Of a stretch of 64,000 nucleotides of DNA, positions 40,703-49,582 are shown piece after piece (position 1 is the stretch's first letter; each line of letters opens with the position of its first letter). The notes under the pieces were generated by a model that was given only the letters and a program-made list of their open reading frames with translations, searched no databases and was not told the DNA's origin. Origin of the DNA: F23-B02 sp963625685 (GTDB taxonomy: Bacteria > Bacillota > Clostridia > Oscillospirales > Oscillospiraceae). The stretch lies in NCBI GenBank assembly GCA_963625685.1, contig CAVFTR010000004.1:62001-126000 (forward strand), written 5' to 3'. The translations under genes and the position numbers were made by a program.

Positions 40703-42940
40703 ATGACTGAAAAGACATTCAAGATAAGCGGTATGCACTGCGCGGCCTGCTCGTCGAGCCTCGAGCGCTTCATGCAGCGCCAGGAGGGCGTGCAGAGCGT
40801 ATCGGTCAATCTGACAACGGAGAAGATGGATATCGTCTATGACGATACGCTCGATACCGCCAAGATATGCGAGCTCGTCTCGCGCCTGAGCTTCGGAGCG
40901 GAGGAGTACGTCTCGGCCGACGCGCTCGCGGCGGAAAACCGCCGGAGGGAGGACGCCGAGAAGCAGGCGGAGCTGGGCGCGATGAAAAAGCGCGTTATCC
41001 TCTGCATCTGCTTTGCCGTGCCGCTGCTGTACGTCTCGATGGGACACATGATCGGCCTGCCGCTTCCGATGTTCATGATGCCGCACCATGCGCCGCTCGT
41101 TTTCGCGCTCGTGCAGCTTGCGCTCACCGTGCCGATAATCATCGGCGGACGCAATTTCTACGTAAACGGCTTCGGCAGCCTTGTCAAGGGCCATCCGAAT
41201 ATGGACACGCTCGTCGCGGTCGGCACCTTTTCCGCGCTGGCCTACGGGCTGTATGCCGTCGTGAAGATATCCCTCGGCGACACGGGCTATTCCGAAAACC
41301 TGTTTTTTGAGAGCGCGGCGGTCGTTATAACGCTCGTCATGCTCGGAAAATACCTTGAAGCGCGCAGCAAGCGCCACACCTCCGACGCCATCCGCGCCCT
41401 GACAGAGCTTGCGCCCGAGACGGCGCTCGTAACCCGCCACGGCGAGACCGGCGAGGTGCCCGTATCCGAGCTGCGCGTGGGAGATGTCATAAGCGTCCGT
41501 CCGGGCGAGCGCTTTCCCTGCGACGGTACGGTCAGCTCCGGCGCGTCGAGCGCCGATCTGAGCATGCTAACGGGAGAGAGCCTGCCTGTGACGCTCGACG
41601 TCGGCAGCGCGGTCACAGGCGGCAGCATAAACGGTGAAGGACTTATCGTGTTCACGGCGACCAAGGTCGGCGGCGATACGGCCCTTGCGCAGATAATACG
41701 CATGGTCGAGGATGCGCAGGGCAAAAAAGCGCCGATAGCAAAGCTCGCCGACAAGGTCGCGGGCGTGTTCGTGCCTGTGGTCATGGCCATCGCCGTCGTC
41801 TCGGCGATCATCTGGGCGCTGTGCGGCAAGGACATCGAGTTTGTGCTCAATGTCTTCGTCTCGGTCCTCGTCGTCGCATGCCCCTGCTCGCTCGGCCTTG
41901 CAACGCCGACGGCCATCATGGTCGGCACGGGGCGCGGCGCGGAGCTCGGCGTTTTGTATAAAAGCGGCGAGGCGCTTCAGGCAATGGCCTTTGCCGACAC
42001 GGTCGTGCTCGATAAGACGGGCACCGTCACGGAGGGCAAGCCCAGGCTCGGCGGGATATACTCCGTCTCGCTTACAGAGGAAGAGCTCCTGGCCATATGC
42101 GCCGCCGCCGAATCCGGCTCCGAGCACCCGGTCGCCAAGGCCATAAGCGAGGCCGCCGCAGAGCGCGGACTGAGCCTTCCGCCGGCAGAGAGCATAACGG
42201 CAGTGCCCGGACGCGGCATACGGGCGAGGGTGGACGGCAGAGAGGTGCTCATCGGAAACGCCCTTCTGATGCGGGAAAACGGTGTGGAGCCGACAGACGG
42301 CGGCGAGCGCGCAAAATTCGAGGACAGCGGCTGCATGCTTATGTTCGCCGCCATCGACGGCAGCTTCGCCGGACTCTTCGGCGCGGTCGATACAATAAAA
42401 AGCGACAGTCCCGAGGCCATATCCGCTTTGCATAATCTCGGAATTGATACAATTATGTTAACCGGTGACAACGAAAAGGCCGCTCACGCCATAGCGGACA
42501 AGGCGAATATCGACCGCGTGCTCGCAGGCGTTCTTCCCGAGGGCAAGGCGGGCGAGATCGAAAAGCTCAAGGCCGCCGGCAAAAAGGTCTGCATGGTCGG
42601 CGACGGCATCAACGACGCGCCGGCGCTGGCCTCGGCCGATATCGGCGCCGCCATCGGCAGCGGCACGGACGTCGCCATAGAATCGGCCGACGTCGTACTC
42701 ATGGGCTCACAGCTCGGCTCGCTCGTGACGGCACTGCGCCTGAGCAGGGCGGTCATACGAAACATAAAGCAGAATCTTTTCTGGGCGTTTTTCTACAACA
42801 GCGTCGGCATACCATTTGCAGCGGGACTGTTCTACGCCTTCGGCGGGCCGCTGCTCAGCCCGATGTTCGCGGGCGCGGCAATGGCGCTCAGCTCCATCTC
42901 GGTCGTATCCAACGCCCTGCGCCTGAAGCGCTTCAAATAA
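40703..42940 (+). CDS. copA: Copper-exporting P1B-type ATPase CopA
   Basis: 745-aa heavy-metal P-type ATPase. One N-terminal metal-binding domain with GMHCAAC (about residue 10), eight predicted helices, the membrane metal site ACPCSLG (about 392), phosphorylation motif DKTGT (about 437), HP motif SEHPVAKA and hinge GDGINDAPAL are visible. CPC with the late YNSVGIPFAAG and MSSISVV-like helices is typical of Cu(I) exporters. An AGGTGATA ribosome site precedes the ATG. No copper chaperone gene is adjacent. Confidence 0.92.
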   Translation: MTEKTFKISGMHCAACSSSLERFMQRQEGVQSVSVNLTTEKMDIVYDDTLDTAKICELVSRLSFGAEEYVSADALAAENRRREDAEKQAELGAMKKRVILCICFAVPLLYVSMGHMIGLPLPMFMMPHHAPLVFALVQLALTVPIIIGGRNFYVNGFGSLVKGHPNMDTLVAVGTFSALAYGLYAVVKISLGDTGYSENLFFESAAVVITLVMLGKYLEARSKRHTSDAIRALTELAPETALVTRHGETGEVPVSELRVGDVISVRPGERFPCDGTVSSGASSADLSMLTGESLPVTLDVGSAVTGGSINGEGLIVFTATKVGGDTALAQIIRMVEDAQGKKAPIAKLADKVAGVFVPVVMAIAVVSAIIWALCGKDIEFVLNVFVSVLVVACPCSLGLATPTAIMVGTGRGAELGVLYKSGEALQAMAFADTVVLDKTGTVTEGKPRLGGIYSVSLTEEELLAICAAAESGSEHPVAKAISEAAAERGLSLPPAESITAVPGRGIRARVDGREVLIGNALLMRENGVEPTDGGERAKFEDSGCMLMFAAIDGSFAGLFGAVDTIKSDSPEAISALHNLGIDTIMLTGDNEKAAHAIADKANIDRVLAGVLPEGKAGEIEKLKAAGKKVCMVGDGINDAPALASADIGAAIGSGTDVAIESADVVLMGSQLGSLVTALRLSRAVIRNIKQNLFWAFFYNSVGIPFAAGLFYAFGGPLLSPMFAGAAMALSSISVVSNALRLKRFK

Positions 42941-42949
42941 TTTCACATC

Positions 42950-42983
42950 AAAAAACTACGGTTTGAAAAACCGTAGTTTTTTT
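42950..42983 (+). terminator. Terminator of copA
   Basis: A 15-bp A/T-flanked stem AAAAAACTACGGTTT with its complement, GAA-type loop and seven T residues. Confidence 0.92.
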
Positions 42984-42984
42984 C

Positions 42985-43033
42985 TTGACGATCACAGTAT
43001 TATGTATTACAATATACACAAGTACTATGTAAT
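42985..43033 (+). promoter_or_regulatory. Promoter and candidate operator of the PadR gene
   Basis: TTGACG (42985-42990) and TACAAT (43008-43013) with a 17-bp spacer. An inverted repeat ATTACA-N16-TGTAAT (43006-43033) runs from the -10 box past the start of transcription. PadR proteins usually bind spaced AT-rich palindromes at their own promoters. Confidence 0.65.
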
Positions 43034-43051
43034 GCAAAGTAGAGGTGCGCG

Positions 43052-43387
43052 ATGATACCGTCACAAATGCTCAAGGGCACGCTCTCCGGCTGTATTCTTG
43101 CAATGATCTCGCGCCGGGAGACATACGGATATGAGATAGCGGAAACGCTCAGCTCCTACGGCTTCGGCAGGATAGCGGAGGGGACGATATACCCGCTGCT
43201 GCTCAGGCTTGAAAAAAACGGCCTGGTGAGCACGCAGTACCGCGCCTCGGAGCTCGGGCCGCAGCGCAAGTATTACAGGCTCACGCCGCTCGGCAGGGAG
43301 GAGCTGGACTCGTTTATCGGAAGCTACAGGGAGCTGTGCAGTGCAGTTGAAAATACGATACGGGGAGGAAATGAAAATGAGCAGTGA
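43052..43387 (+). CDS. PadR family transcriptional regulator
   Basis: 111-aa winged-helix repressor: LKGTLSGCILAMISRRETYGYEIAETL, GTIYPLLLRLEKNGLV and PQRKYYRLTPLGREEL are the family blocks. The short C-terminal helix is for dimerisation. It overlaps a membrane-protein gene by 11 bp; PadR plus such a partner is a frequent two-gene unit in Firmicutes, thought to respond to envelope or compound stress. Autoregulation is likely from the promoter palindrome. Confidence 0.87.
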   Translation: MIPSQMLKGTLSGCILAMISRRETYGYEIAETLSSYGFGRIAEGTIYPLLLRLEKNGLVSTQYRASELGPQRKYYRLTPLGREELDSFIGSYRELCSAVENTIRGGNENEQ

Positions 43388-44021
43388 AGCCAGGGCGCTC
43401 AGCCGCGAAAACAACGAGCTTGAAAAGCGGCTCAGCCGCGAGACGAACGATGTGCTGACCGACATCGTGGTTTACATAAGAAGTGCGAATATCAGCGAGC
43501 TCGATCAGGAAAGGGTGCGCCGCGACATAACGCAGATGCTCGTTGACGGCGAGAGCCGCGGCTACGGCGCGCCGAGGATCATAGGCGGCGACTACAAGGC
43601 CTTCTGCGACGAAATAATTGCGGAGATCCCCAAAATAAGCGCAAAGCAGCGGCTTTTGACCGCCGTGCGCGACACCTTGCCCGCGCTGTGCATGCTGTTC
43701 GGCATATGGGCGGCGTTTGCCGCGCTCACTCAGGCGATAAAGGGCGAGGCGTGGTATATAACGCCGCTCTATGCCTCGGATGTGCTCATCGGCGCCGCGC
43801 TGCTGCTCGCGGCAACGCTGACTGTGGTTTACATAACTAAATACTCCTTCAGCGCCAGGGGCTATGTGCTCGTGTGCCTGCTGCTGCTCATCGTGGCCAT
43901 AGCGGCCGTCGGCACGCTGCTGCTGCCGAAAACGCTCATCTTCAGCCCGCACATCGCGGCCGACGCCGCGCTGCTCGCCGTGCTGCTTGTAGTATATAAA
44001 GTAATAGATAACAGGCTATAA
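43377..44021 (+). CDS. PadR-associated membrane protein (DUF1048-like N domain)
   Basis: 214-aa protein. Residues 1-85 are helical and soluble (RRDITQMLVDGESRGYGAPRIIGGDYKAFCDEIIAEIPK resembles DUF1048-type domains) and the rest holds four hydrophobic helices. The ATG at 43377 lies 8 nt after GGAGG; the ATG six bases earlier is too close to that site. Function is unknown beyond its coupling to PadR. Confidence 0.65.
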   Translation: MSSEARALSRENNELEKRLSRETNDVLTDIVVYIRSANISELDQERVRRDITQMLVDGESRGYGAPRIIGGDYKAFCDEIIAEIPKISAKQRLLTAVRDTLPALCMLFGIWAAFAALTQAIKGEAWYITPLYASDVLIGAALLLAATLTVVYITKYSFSARGYVLVCLLLLIVAIAAVGTLLLPKTLIFSPHIAADAALLAVLLVVYKVIDNRL

Positions 44022-44051
44022 AAAATCACCGCAGGAATTATCCTGCGGTGA
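44019..44051. terminator. Terminator between two convergent genes
   Basis: Perfect 11-bp stem TCACCGCAGGA with its complement around ATTA. A run of A on the left gives the T tract for the minus-strand gene ending at 44064; on the plus side the tail is weaker. Confidence 0.8.
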
Positions 44052-44063
44052 AAGCTTTATATT

Positions 44064-45602
44064 TTACTGAATGATGCGCTTTGCGCCGGTGTAGTGTTTT
44101 TCGTAATAGCTTGAGCTGAGCGAGGTTATAACGACGCAGCCCTTGCCGGATGAGGCGTGGATAAACTGGCCGTCGCCGATGTACATGCCGACATGTCCGA
44201 TGGGATCGACGCTGTCGGAGAAGAAGACGAGATCGCCGGGCTGGAGCTGGCTCTTATCGACCTTCGTGCCGTTATTGTTCCACTGGCCGCCCGCGCCGCG
44301 CCAAAGCGAATAGCCGTACTGACCGTAGAGATAGTACATGAAGCCCGAGCAGTCAAAGCCCTTGGGGGAGGAGCCGCCGTAAACATAGGGAGTGCCGAGA
44401 TACTGCTTTGCGGTGGCGACTATCTGGCTTGCCACCGCGCTGCCGGTGCTGAGCCTGACATAGTCCGCGCTCATGTAGCCGCTCAGCCCGTTGTAGCTGA
44501 CGGCGTACCAGGAGCCGGTCTTGCCCGTGACCTGGAGCTGGATGCCCTTGTTGTAGTAGCCGATGGTGGAGTAGCTCGTGCCCGCGCCGCTTCTCATGCG
44601 CACGCCGTTGCCGGTGACTATGCCGATCTGATCCAGCTTTTCAACGGCCGCGGCGGAGGCGGTGCTGACGAGCTTTATGTAGTCCTTGCTCATATAGCCG
44701 TACTGGCCGTTACAGCTGACCTCATACCAGGAGCCGGTCTCGCCGCTTATCTTTACGCTTGCGCCCTTGTCGAGAGTGCTGATAGCGGCAAAGTCGGTGC
44801 TCGGTCCCATTCTCAGGCGCACATCGCTGCCTGTTACCGTACCGCTTTTTGCGTCCGAGTAGCTGCTTGCCGGGGTTATGCGGACATACTGCGCGGCCAT
44901 GTAGCCGGTCTTGCCGTTGTATGAAAGCTTATACCAGTCCTTAACCGAGCCGAGAGCGGTCAGGCTCACGCCGTTTGAGTAGTAGCCGAGCGTATCCGAG
45001 CTCGTGCTCGCCTGGCTTCTGAGCCTTACGCTCGTTCCGATGACGCTTGCCGAAAATCCGCTGTCTGTCGAGGCGGCGGAAGCCGTCGGCGCGGGGGTGC
45101 TCGTGGTCTGCGCCGAGCCCGAGGCGTTTCCGACGGACAGCTTCATGTAGTCTGCGCTGACATAGCCGGTCTTGCCGTTATAGCTGACCTCGTACCAGTT
45201 GCCGGCCGCGCCGATGACGGACATTTTCGTGCCCTTATCGTAGGTGCCGACGACGGAGCTGCCGGTCCCGGCGCCGCTTCTCATGCGCACGTCGTCGCCG
45301 GAGACGGTGCCGGTGCCGAAATTGCCGCTGACCTTGTCGGCGGCCTTCAGATATTCCGCCGAGGCGTAGCCGGCGGTATTATTGTAAACGATCTTGCACC
45401 AGCCGTTCTGCGTCATGCCGACGATGACCTCCGCGCCGGCAGGCATGGTCATGATTATTGATTTTCCCGTGCCCGCGCCGCTTCTGAGATTGAGGGCGGC
45501 CGTCGTCTTCGCGCCGCTTATCCCGTCTGCGCCGGCAGGTATCGCAAGCAGCGAAAGGCACATTATCACAGCCAAAAATGAACCGATAAGTCGTTTTTTC
45601 AT
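44064..45602 (-). CDS. Secreted NlpC/P60 endopeptidase with five SH3b domains
   Basis: 512-aa exported cell-wall hydrolase. A signal peptide (about 1-27) is followed by five bacterial SH3 repeats of about 65-75 residues, each with a GxxVRMRSGAGT or close variant, a GSWYxVSYNGxxGYMSADY block and low-complexity Ser/Thr linkers. The C-terminal NlpC/P60 domain (about 400-510) has the catalytic cysteine in FDCSGFMYYL, histidine in GHVGMYIGDG and a final polar position after FIHASSGKG. It should cut peptide stems of peptidoglycan. ATG 45602 has GGGGAG 7 nt upstream; ATG 45605 is adjacent. Confidence 0.88.
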   Translation of the reverse strand: MKKRLIGSFLAVIMCLSLLAIPAGADGISGAKTTAALNLRSGAGTGKSIIMTMPAGAEVIVGMTQNGWCKIVYNNTAGYASAEYLKAADKVSGNFGTGTVSGDDVRMRSGAGTGSSVVGTYDKGTKMSVIGAAGNWYEVSYNGKTGYVSADYMKLSVGNASGSAQTTSTPAPTASAASTDSGFSASVIGTSVRLRSQASTSSDTLGYYSNGVSLTALGSVKDWYKLSYNGKTGYMAAQYVRITPASSYSDAKSGTVTGSDVRLRMGPSTDFAAISTLDKGASVKISGETGSWYEVSCNGQYGYMSKDYIKLVSTASAAAVEKLDQIGIVTGNGVRMRSGAGTSYSTIGYYNKGIQLQVTGKTGSWYAVSYNGLSGYMSADYVRLSTGSAVASQIVATAKQYLGTPYVYGGSSPKGFDCSGFMYYLYGQYGYSLWRGAGGQWNNNGTKVDKSQLQPGDLVFFSDSVDPIGHVGMYIGDGQFIHASSGKGCVVITSLSSSYYEKHYTGAKRIIQ

Positions 45603-45640
45603 CATAAGACTCCCCATGGAATATTTCAAAGTGTAATCAA

Positions 45641-45669
45641 ATTGTAACACACAAGTCGAATTATGTCAA
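45641..45669 (-). promoter_or_regulatory. Sigma-A promoter of the SH3b/NlpC gene
   Basis: On the minus strand TTGACA (45669-45664) and TACAAT (45646-45641) with a 17-bp spacer. Transcription would start about 30 nt before the ATG. The remaining intergenic DNA up to 45830 is AT-rich without a visible gene. Confidence 0.82.
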
Positions 45670-45833
45670 CACGGGCAGCCGTAAAACGACGAATAAAGTC
45701 GTAAACGTTCTGTAAATTCAGCATTTGGGCGAAATTACTATATATTGTGCCTGCCGCCGTCTTCAACAAACAGTTATAGTATACGCCCTGCTGCGAGGCC
45801 GCAAAATTTCGGTTTTCAATTGCTTTTTTATAT

Positions 45834-45841
45834 GTTATAAT
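45834..45841 (+). promoter_or_regulatory. Extended -10 promoter of apbE-mpg-recG
   Basis: TATAAT preceded by TG one base upstream (extended -10). The -35 region is only TTTTCA. The leader would be about 22 nt with a GAGGATAAG ribosome site. Confidence 0.6.
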
Positions 45842-45869
45842 CAAAAAAAATAAACTTCGAGGATAAGAT

Positions 45870-46916
45870 ATGAGGCTGGCTAAAAGAACGATGGCGGCGC
45901 TGCTGTGCGTGTGCATGCTGCTGCCGCTGTGCGCGTGCTCGGGCGACGAGCCCGTGCAGAAGCAGATATTCGCAATGGATACGGTAATGACACTGACCGC
46001 TTACGGCAAGTACGCGGACGACGGTATCAGCGCGGCCGTAGGAGTTATAAACGCGATGGACGATATGCTCGACCCGGATAACGAGGGCAGCTATGCCTCG
46101 CTGATAAACAGCGCCGAGGGAAAGGATGTTATCGTCACGCCTCAGGTAAACGAAATGCTGTCCACGGCGCTGAGCGTATATAACCTCTCCGGCGGCGCGC
46201 TCGATCTGTCGGTATATCCGCTGTACGAGGCCTGGGGAGAATTCAAGGAGGAGACGGGACGCATCCCGTCTGACGACGAGATAAAGAAGCTGCGAGGGCT
46301 CCTCGGCTTCGGAAAGACCGAGATAACTGCCTTCGAGGGCGAAGCCAATTACTCGGTGCGCATGCCCTCCGGCACGCAGATAAGCTTCGGCGCGGTGGCC
46401 AAGGGCTGCGCGTCGAAATACGCGATCGACGCCATGCGCAAAAACGGCGTCACCAGCGGCATAGTGTCCCTCGGCGGAAACGTCCAGACCCTCGGCACGA
46501 AGCCCGACGGCTCAAACTGGACGGTCGCGGTCGAGGACCCCAACGACACGGGCTCCTACGTCGGAACGCTCTCCGTCGGCGAGACCGCGATAATCACAAG
46601 CGGCAGCTATCAGCGCTATTTCGTGGGCCCGGACGGAGTGAAGTATCACCATCTCATAGATCCGGGCACCGGCAAGCCCGTCGACAACGACCTCGTCTCC
46701 GTGACGATAGTCTGCTCCGACGGAACGCTGGCCGACTGCCTGTCCACTGCGATGTTCGTCCTCGGCGAGAGCGCCGCGCTCAAATACTGGCGCGACAACG
46801 GCGGCTTTGAAATGATAATGATAACCAAGGATAACGAGATACTGTGTACGACCGGGCTGCTCGAGGTGTTCACGCTCACAAACCGCACGGACTACACGCT
46901 CAAAATGGTGGAGTGA
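45870..46916 (+). CDS. apbE: FAD:protein FMN transferase ApbE
   Basis: 348-aa lipoprotein that attaches FMN to threonine residues of flavoproteins such as Rnf or Nqr subunits. The signal ends in a lipobox near LPLCAC (C20-22 region). Family blocks seen are FAMDTVMTLTAYG, DLSVYPLYEAWG, ISFGAVAKGCASKYAID, GIVSLGGNVQTLG and HHLIDPGTGKPV. No Rnf genes are in the window. Its stop overlaps the mpg start by one base. Confidence 0.88.
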   Translation: MRLAKRTMAALLCVCMLLPLCACSGDEPVQKQIFAMDTVMTLTAYGKYADDGISAAVGVINAMDDMLDPDNEGSYASLINSAEGKDVIVTPQVNEMLSTALSVYNLSGGALDLSVYPLYEAWGEFKEETGRIPSDDEIKKLRGLLGFGKTEITAFEGEANYSVRMPSGTQISFGAVAKGCASKYAIDAMRKNGVTSGIVSLGGNVQTLGTKPDGSNWTVAVEDPNDTGSYVGTLSVGETAIITSGSYQRYFVGPDGVKYHHLIDPGTGKPVDNDLVSVTIVCSDGTLADCLSTAMFVLGESAALKYWRDNGGFEMIMITKDNEILCTTGLLEVFTLTNRTDYTLKMVE

Positions 46917-47422
46917 TGCCGGACCGCGAGTTTTTCCGCGCCGACGCTCTGACGCTCGCGCCGGCGCTCGTGGGCAAGCTCCTTGTGCGGCGCTTTCCCG
47001 ACGGCAGCGAAAAATGCCTCAGAATAACGGAGACCGAGGCCTACCGCGGCGTCGAGGATACCGCCTGCCACGCCCATAAGGGCAAAACAAAGCGCGCCGA
47101 AACGCTCTGGCGCGACGGTGGCACGATATACGTTTACCTCTGCTACGGCATGCACGAGATGCTAAATATCGTTTCCGGCAGGGAGGACGAGCCGCAGGCG
47201 GTGCTCATCCGCTGCTGCGAGGGCTTTGAGGGCCCGGGAAAGCTCACAAAGGAGCTTTCCGTCGACCGCAGCTTCAACGGCCTCGATATCCTCTCCTGCG
47301 GCGGGCTGCGTATCGGGGACGACGGCCGCGAGGTTAACATAATACAGCTTCCGCGCGTGGGCATAGCATACGCTGAGCCCGCGGACCGCGAGGCCTTATG
47401 GAGATTCAAGCTTCAAAAATGA
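46916..47422 (+). CDS. 3-methyladenine DNA glycosylase (AAG/MPG family)
   Basis: 168-aa base-excision repair enzyme that removes alkylated purines. DREFFRADALTLAPALVGKLLVRR, ETEAYRGVEDTACHA with the catalytic Glu, and VYLCYGMHEMLNIVSG are family blocks. It is slightly shorter than typical (about 190-200 aa), ending soon after the last conserved block. It is coupled to apbE (TGATG) and overlaps recG by 4 bp. Confidence 0.87.
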   Translation: MPDREFFRADALTLAPALVGKLLVRRFPDGSEKCLRITETEAYRGVEDTACHAHKGKTKRAETLWRDGGTIYVYLCYGMHEMLNIVSGREDEPQAVLIRCCEGFEGPGKLTKELSVDRSFNGLDILSCGGLRIGDDGREVNIIQLPRVGIAYAEPADREALWRFKLQK

Positions 47423-49473
47423 ACTATCTTGACACCGATATACGATACTGCAAGGGCATAGGCGAAAAAAAGGCGCTGCTTTTCAATAAGCTCGGCGTCT
47501 TTACCGTCCGTGACCTTGTTTCGTATTTTCCGAGAAAATACGAGGACCGCAGCAGCTTTAAGCCCATCGCGCTGACCTGCGACGGCGAAACTGTCTGCAT
47601 TAACGCCCTCGCCGCCGAGGATGCGCATCTCGTGCGCATCAGAAGGGGACTGGAGCTTGTGAAGTTCCGCGTGGTGGATGAGAGCGGTTCGGTTGACATA
47701 ACATTTTTCAACCAGCCCTATATCAGAAACAGCATACACCGCGGCGACTGCCTGAATATCTACGGCAGGATCATCGGCGTCGGCGGCAAGCGGACGATGA
47801 CCAATCCCGTCGTCGAGCATCAGGGCTCGGCCGGAGGTGTCACGGGGCGCATCGTCCCGGTATACAGGCTGACGACGGGGCTTTCGCAGAAGCTTGTGAT
47901 GAGCGCCGTGCGTCAGGCGCTGGACGTCTGCCTGCCTGAGCTGCCCGATCCGCTGCCGGAGGGCCTGCGCGAGAAATACGGCCTTGCCGGGGCGGGCTTT
48001 GCCTACGAAAACGTTCACTTTCCCGCAAGCTTTGAGGAGCTTGAGCTTGCGCGGCGCAGGCTCGTTTTCGAGGAGCTGTTCCTGCTGGCCTGCGCTCTCG
48101 GCAAAATGAAGGGCAGCCACTCAAAGCAGATCGGCATAAGGATGAAAGAGGCGGACCCCGAAGAGCTCTTCGCGAGCTTGCCGTTTAGCCCGACAGGGGC
48201 GCAGAGGCGCGCCGTGTCCGACGCTGTGCGCGATATGCGCTCGGGGAAGGCGATGAACAGACTCGTACAGGGCGACGTCGGCAGCGGCAAAACGCTCGTC
48301 GCGGCGGCGCTCATCTGGTACACCTGGAAAAACGGCTATGCCTCGGCCTTCATGGCGCCCACGGAAATACTCGCCCGTCAGCATTTTGAGACGCTCGGCT
48401 CGCTTCTGGCGCCCTTCGGCATGCGCGTCGGCCTGCTCACGGGCTCGATGACGGCAAAGCAGAAGCGCGAGGTCAAGACCGGACTCGCGTCCGGCGCGCT
48501 CGATCTCATCATCGGTACGCACGCCCTGTTTTCCGAGGACGTCGAGTATTCAAATCTCGCCCTCGTCATAACCGACGAGCAGCACCGCTTCGGCGTGAAC
48601 CAGCGCTCAAGTCTAATATCAAAGGGCGAGCGGCCGCACGTGCTCGTCATGTCCGCGACGCCCATACCGCGCACGCTGGCGCTCATCATCTACGGCGACC
48701 TTGATATCTCCGTCATCGACGAGATGCCGCCCGGCCGGCAGAAGGTCGATACCTTTGCCGTCACGGAAAGCTACCGCACGCGCCTGAACGGCTTTATCCG
48801 CAGGCTCGTTTCCGAGGGGCGGCAGGTGTTCGTCGTCTGTCCGATGATAGAGGAGAGCGAGGAGCTCCCGCCGAATGTGCGCTCGGCGCAGGAGCACGCA
48901 GCCGAGCTGAAAAAGGCTTTCCCCGACCTCAGAGTCGCCTGCGTCCACGGCAGGCTCAAGGCCAAGGAAAAGAATGAGATTATGTCAACCTTCGTCGCGG
49001 GGGGCATAGACATCCTCGTCTCGACGACGGTCATCGAGGTCGGCGTCGACGTGCCGAACGCGGCGCTCATGATCGTCGAAAACGCCGACCGCTACGGCCT
49101 GAGCCAGCTGCATCAGCTCCGGGGCCGCGTCGGACGCGGGCGGCACAAGAGCTACTGTGTGCTCGTTTCCGACAGCGACAACGAGGCAACGCAGGCCAGG
49201 CTCAAGATCATGACCAAAACAAACGACGGCTTCAGGATATCCGAGGAGGATCTGCGGCTGCGCGGCCCGGGCGATTTCTTCGGCTCGCGCCAGCACGGGC
49301 TTCCGGCCATGCATGTTGCCGACCTCTGCTCGGACATGAACGTGCTGCAAACCGCCCAGCAGGCGGCGCAGGAGCTGCTTGGCTCCGACCCCGAGCTCAC
49401 CGCCCCGGAGCACGCGCAATTAAAAACGGCCGTCGAGCGGCTGTTTGAGATAAACGCCGATACACTGAACTGA
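47419..49473 (+). CDS. recG: ATP-dependent DNA helicase RecG
   Basis: 684-aa branched-DNA helicase that remodels stalled replication forks and recombination intermediates. An N-terminal wedge/OB domain (YLVSYFPRKYEDRS-like block near residue 30) is followed by helicase motifs: GDVGSGKT near residue 287, DEQHRFGVNQR, SATPIPRTLALIIYGD, and QLRGRVGRGRHKSYC in the second lobe. Length is normal. The ATG giving MNYLDTDIRYCKGIG is preferred over one 21 bp upstream inside mpg. Confidence 0.95.
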   Translation: MNYLDTDIRYCKGIGEKKALLFNKLGVFTVRDLVSYFPRKYEDRSSFKPIALTCDGETVCINALAAEDAHLVRIRRGLELVKFRVVDESGSVDITFFNQPYIRNSIHRGDCLNIYGRIIGVGGKRTMTNPVVEHQGSAGGVTGRIVPVYRLTTGLSQKLVMSAVRQALDVCLPELPDPLPEGLREKYGLAGAGFAYENVHFPASFEELELARRRLVFEELFLLACALGKMKGSHSKQIGIRMKEADPEELFASLPFSPTGAQRRAVSDAVRDMRSGKAMNRLVQGDVGSGKTLVAAALIWYTWKNGYASAFMAPTEILARQHFETLGSLLAPFGMRVGLLTGSMTAKQKREVKTGLASGALDLIIGTHALFSEDVEYSNLALVITDEQHRFGVNQRSSLISKGERPHVLVMSATPIPRTLALIIYGDLDISVIDEMPPGRQKVDTFAVTESYRTRLNGFIRRLVSEGRQVFVVCPMIEESEELPPNVRSAQEHAAELKKAFPDLRVACVHGRLKAKEKNEIMSTFVAGGIDILVSTTVIEVGVDVPNAALMIVENADRYGLSQLHQLRGRVGRGRHKSYCVLVSDSDNEATQARLKIMTKTNDGFRISEEDLRLRGPGDFFGSRQHGLPAMHVADLCSDMNVLQTAQQAAQELLGSDPELTAPEHAQLKTAVERLFEINADTLN

Positions 49474-49506
49474 AAAAAGACTTGCCCGCGGGCAAGTCTT
49501 TTTTTT
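49473..49506 (+). terminator. Terminator of apbE-mpg-recG
   Basis: A6 GACTTGCCC and its complement with T8; the stem begins at the last base of the recG stop codon. It can also serve the convergent exporter operon, whose last gene ends 77 bp further on. Confidence 0.9.
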
Positions 49507-49582
49507 GCTATGTCTATATTTTAGTGCCGGCTTCCGTCAGCTTATGCTCGGAAAATACGACTGCCGCTTTGAAATAATCACC

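Noticed and set aside
44430..45560. Five repeated segments in the minus-strand wall hydrolase as a DNA repeat array
   Set aside because: The repetition is at protein level (SH3b domains); DNA copies have diverged and are not a recent tandem duplication.
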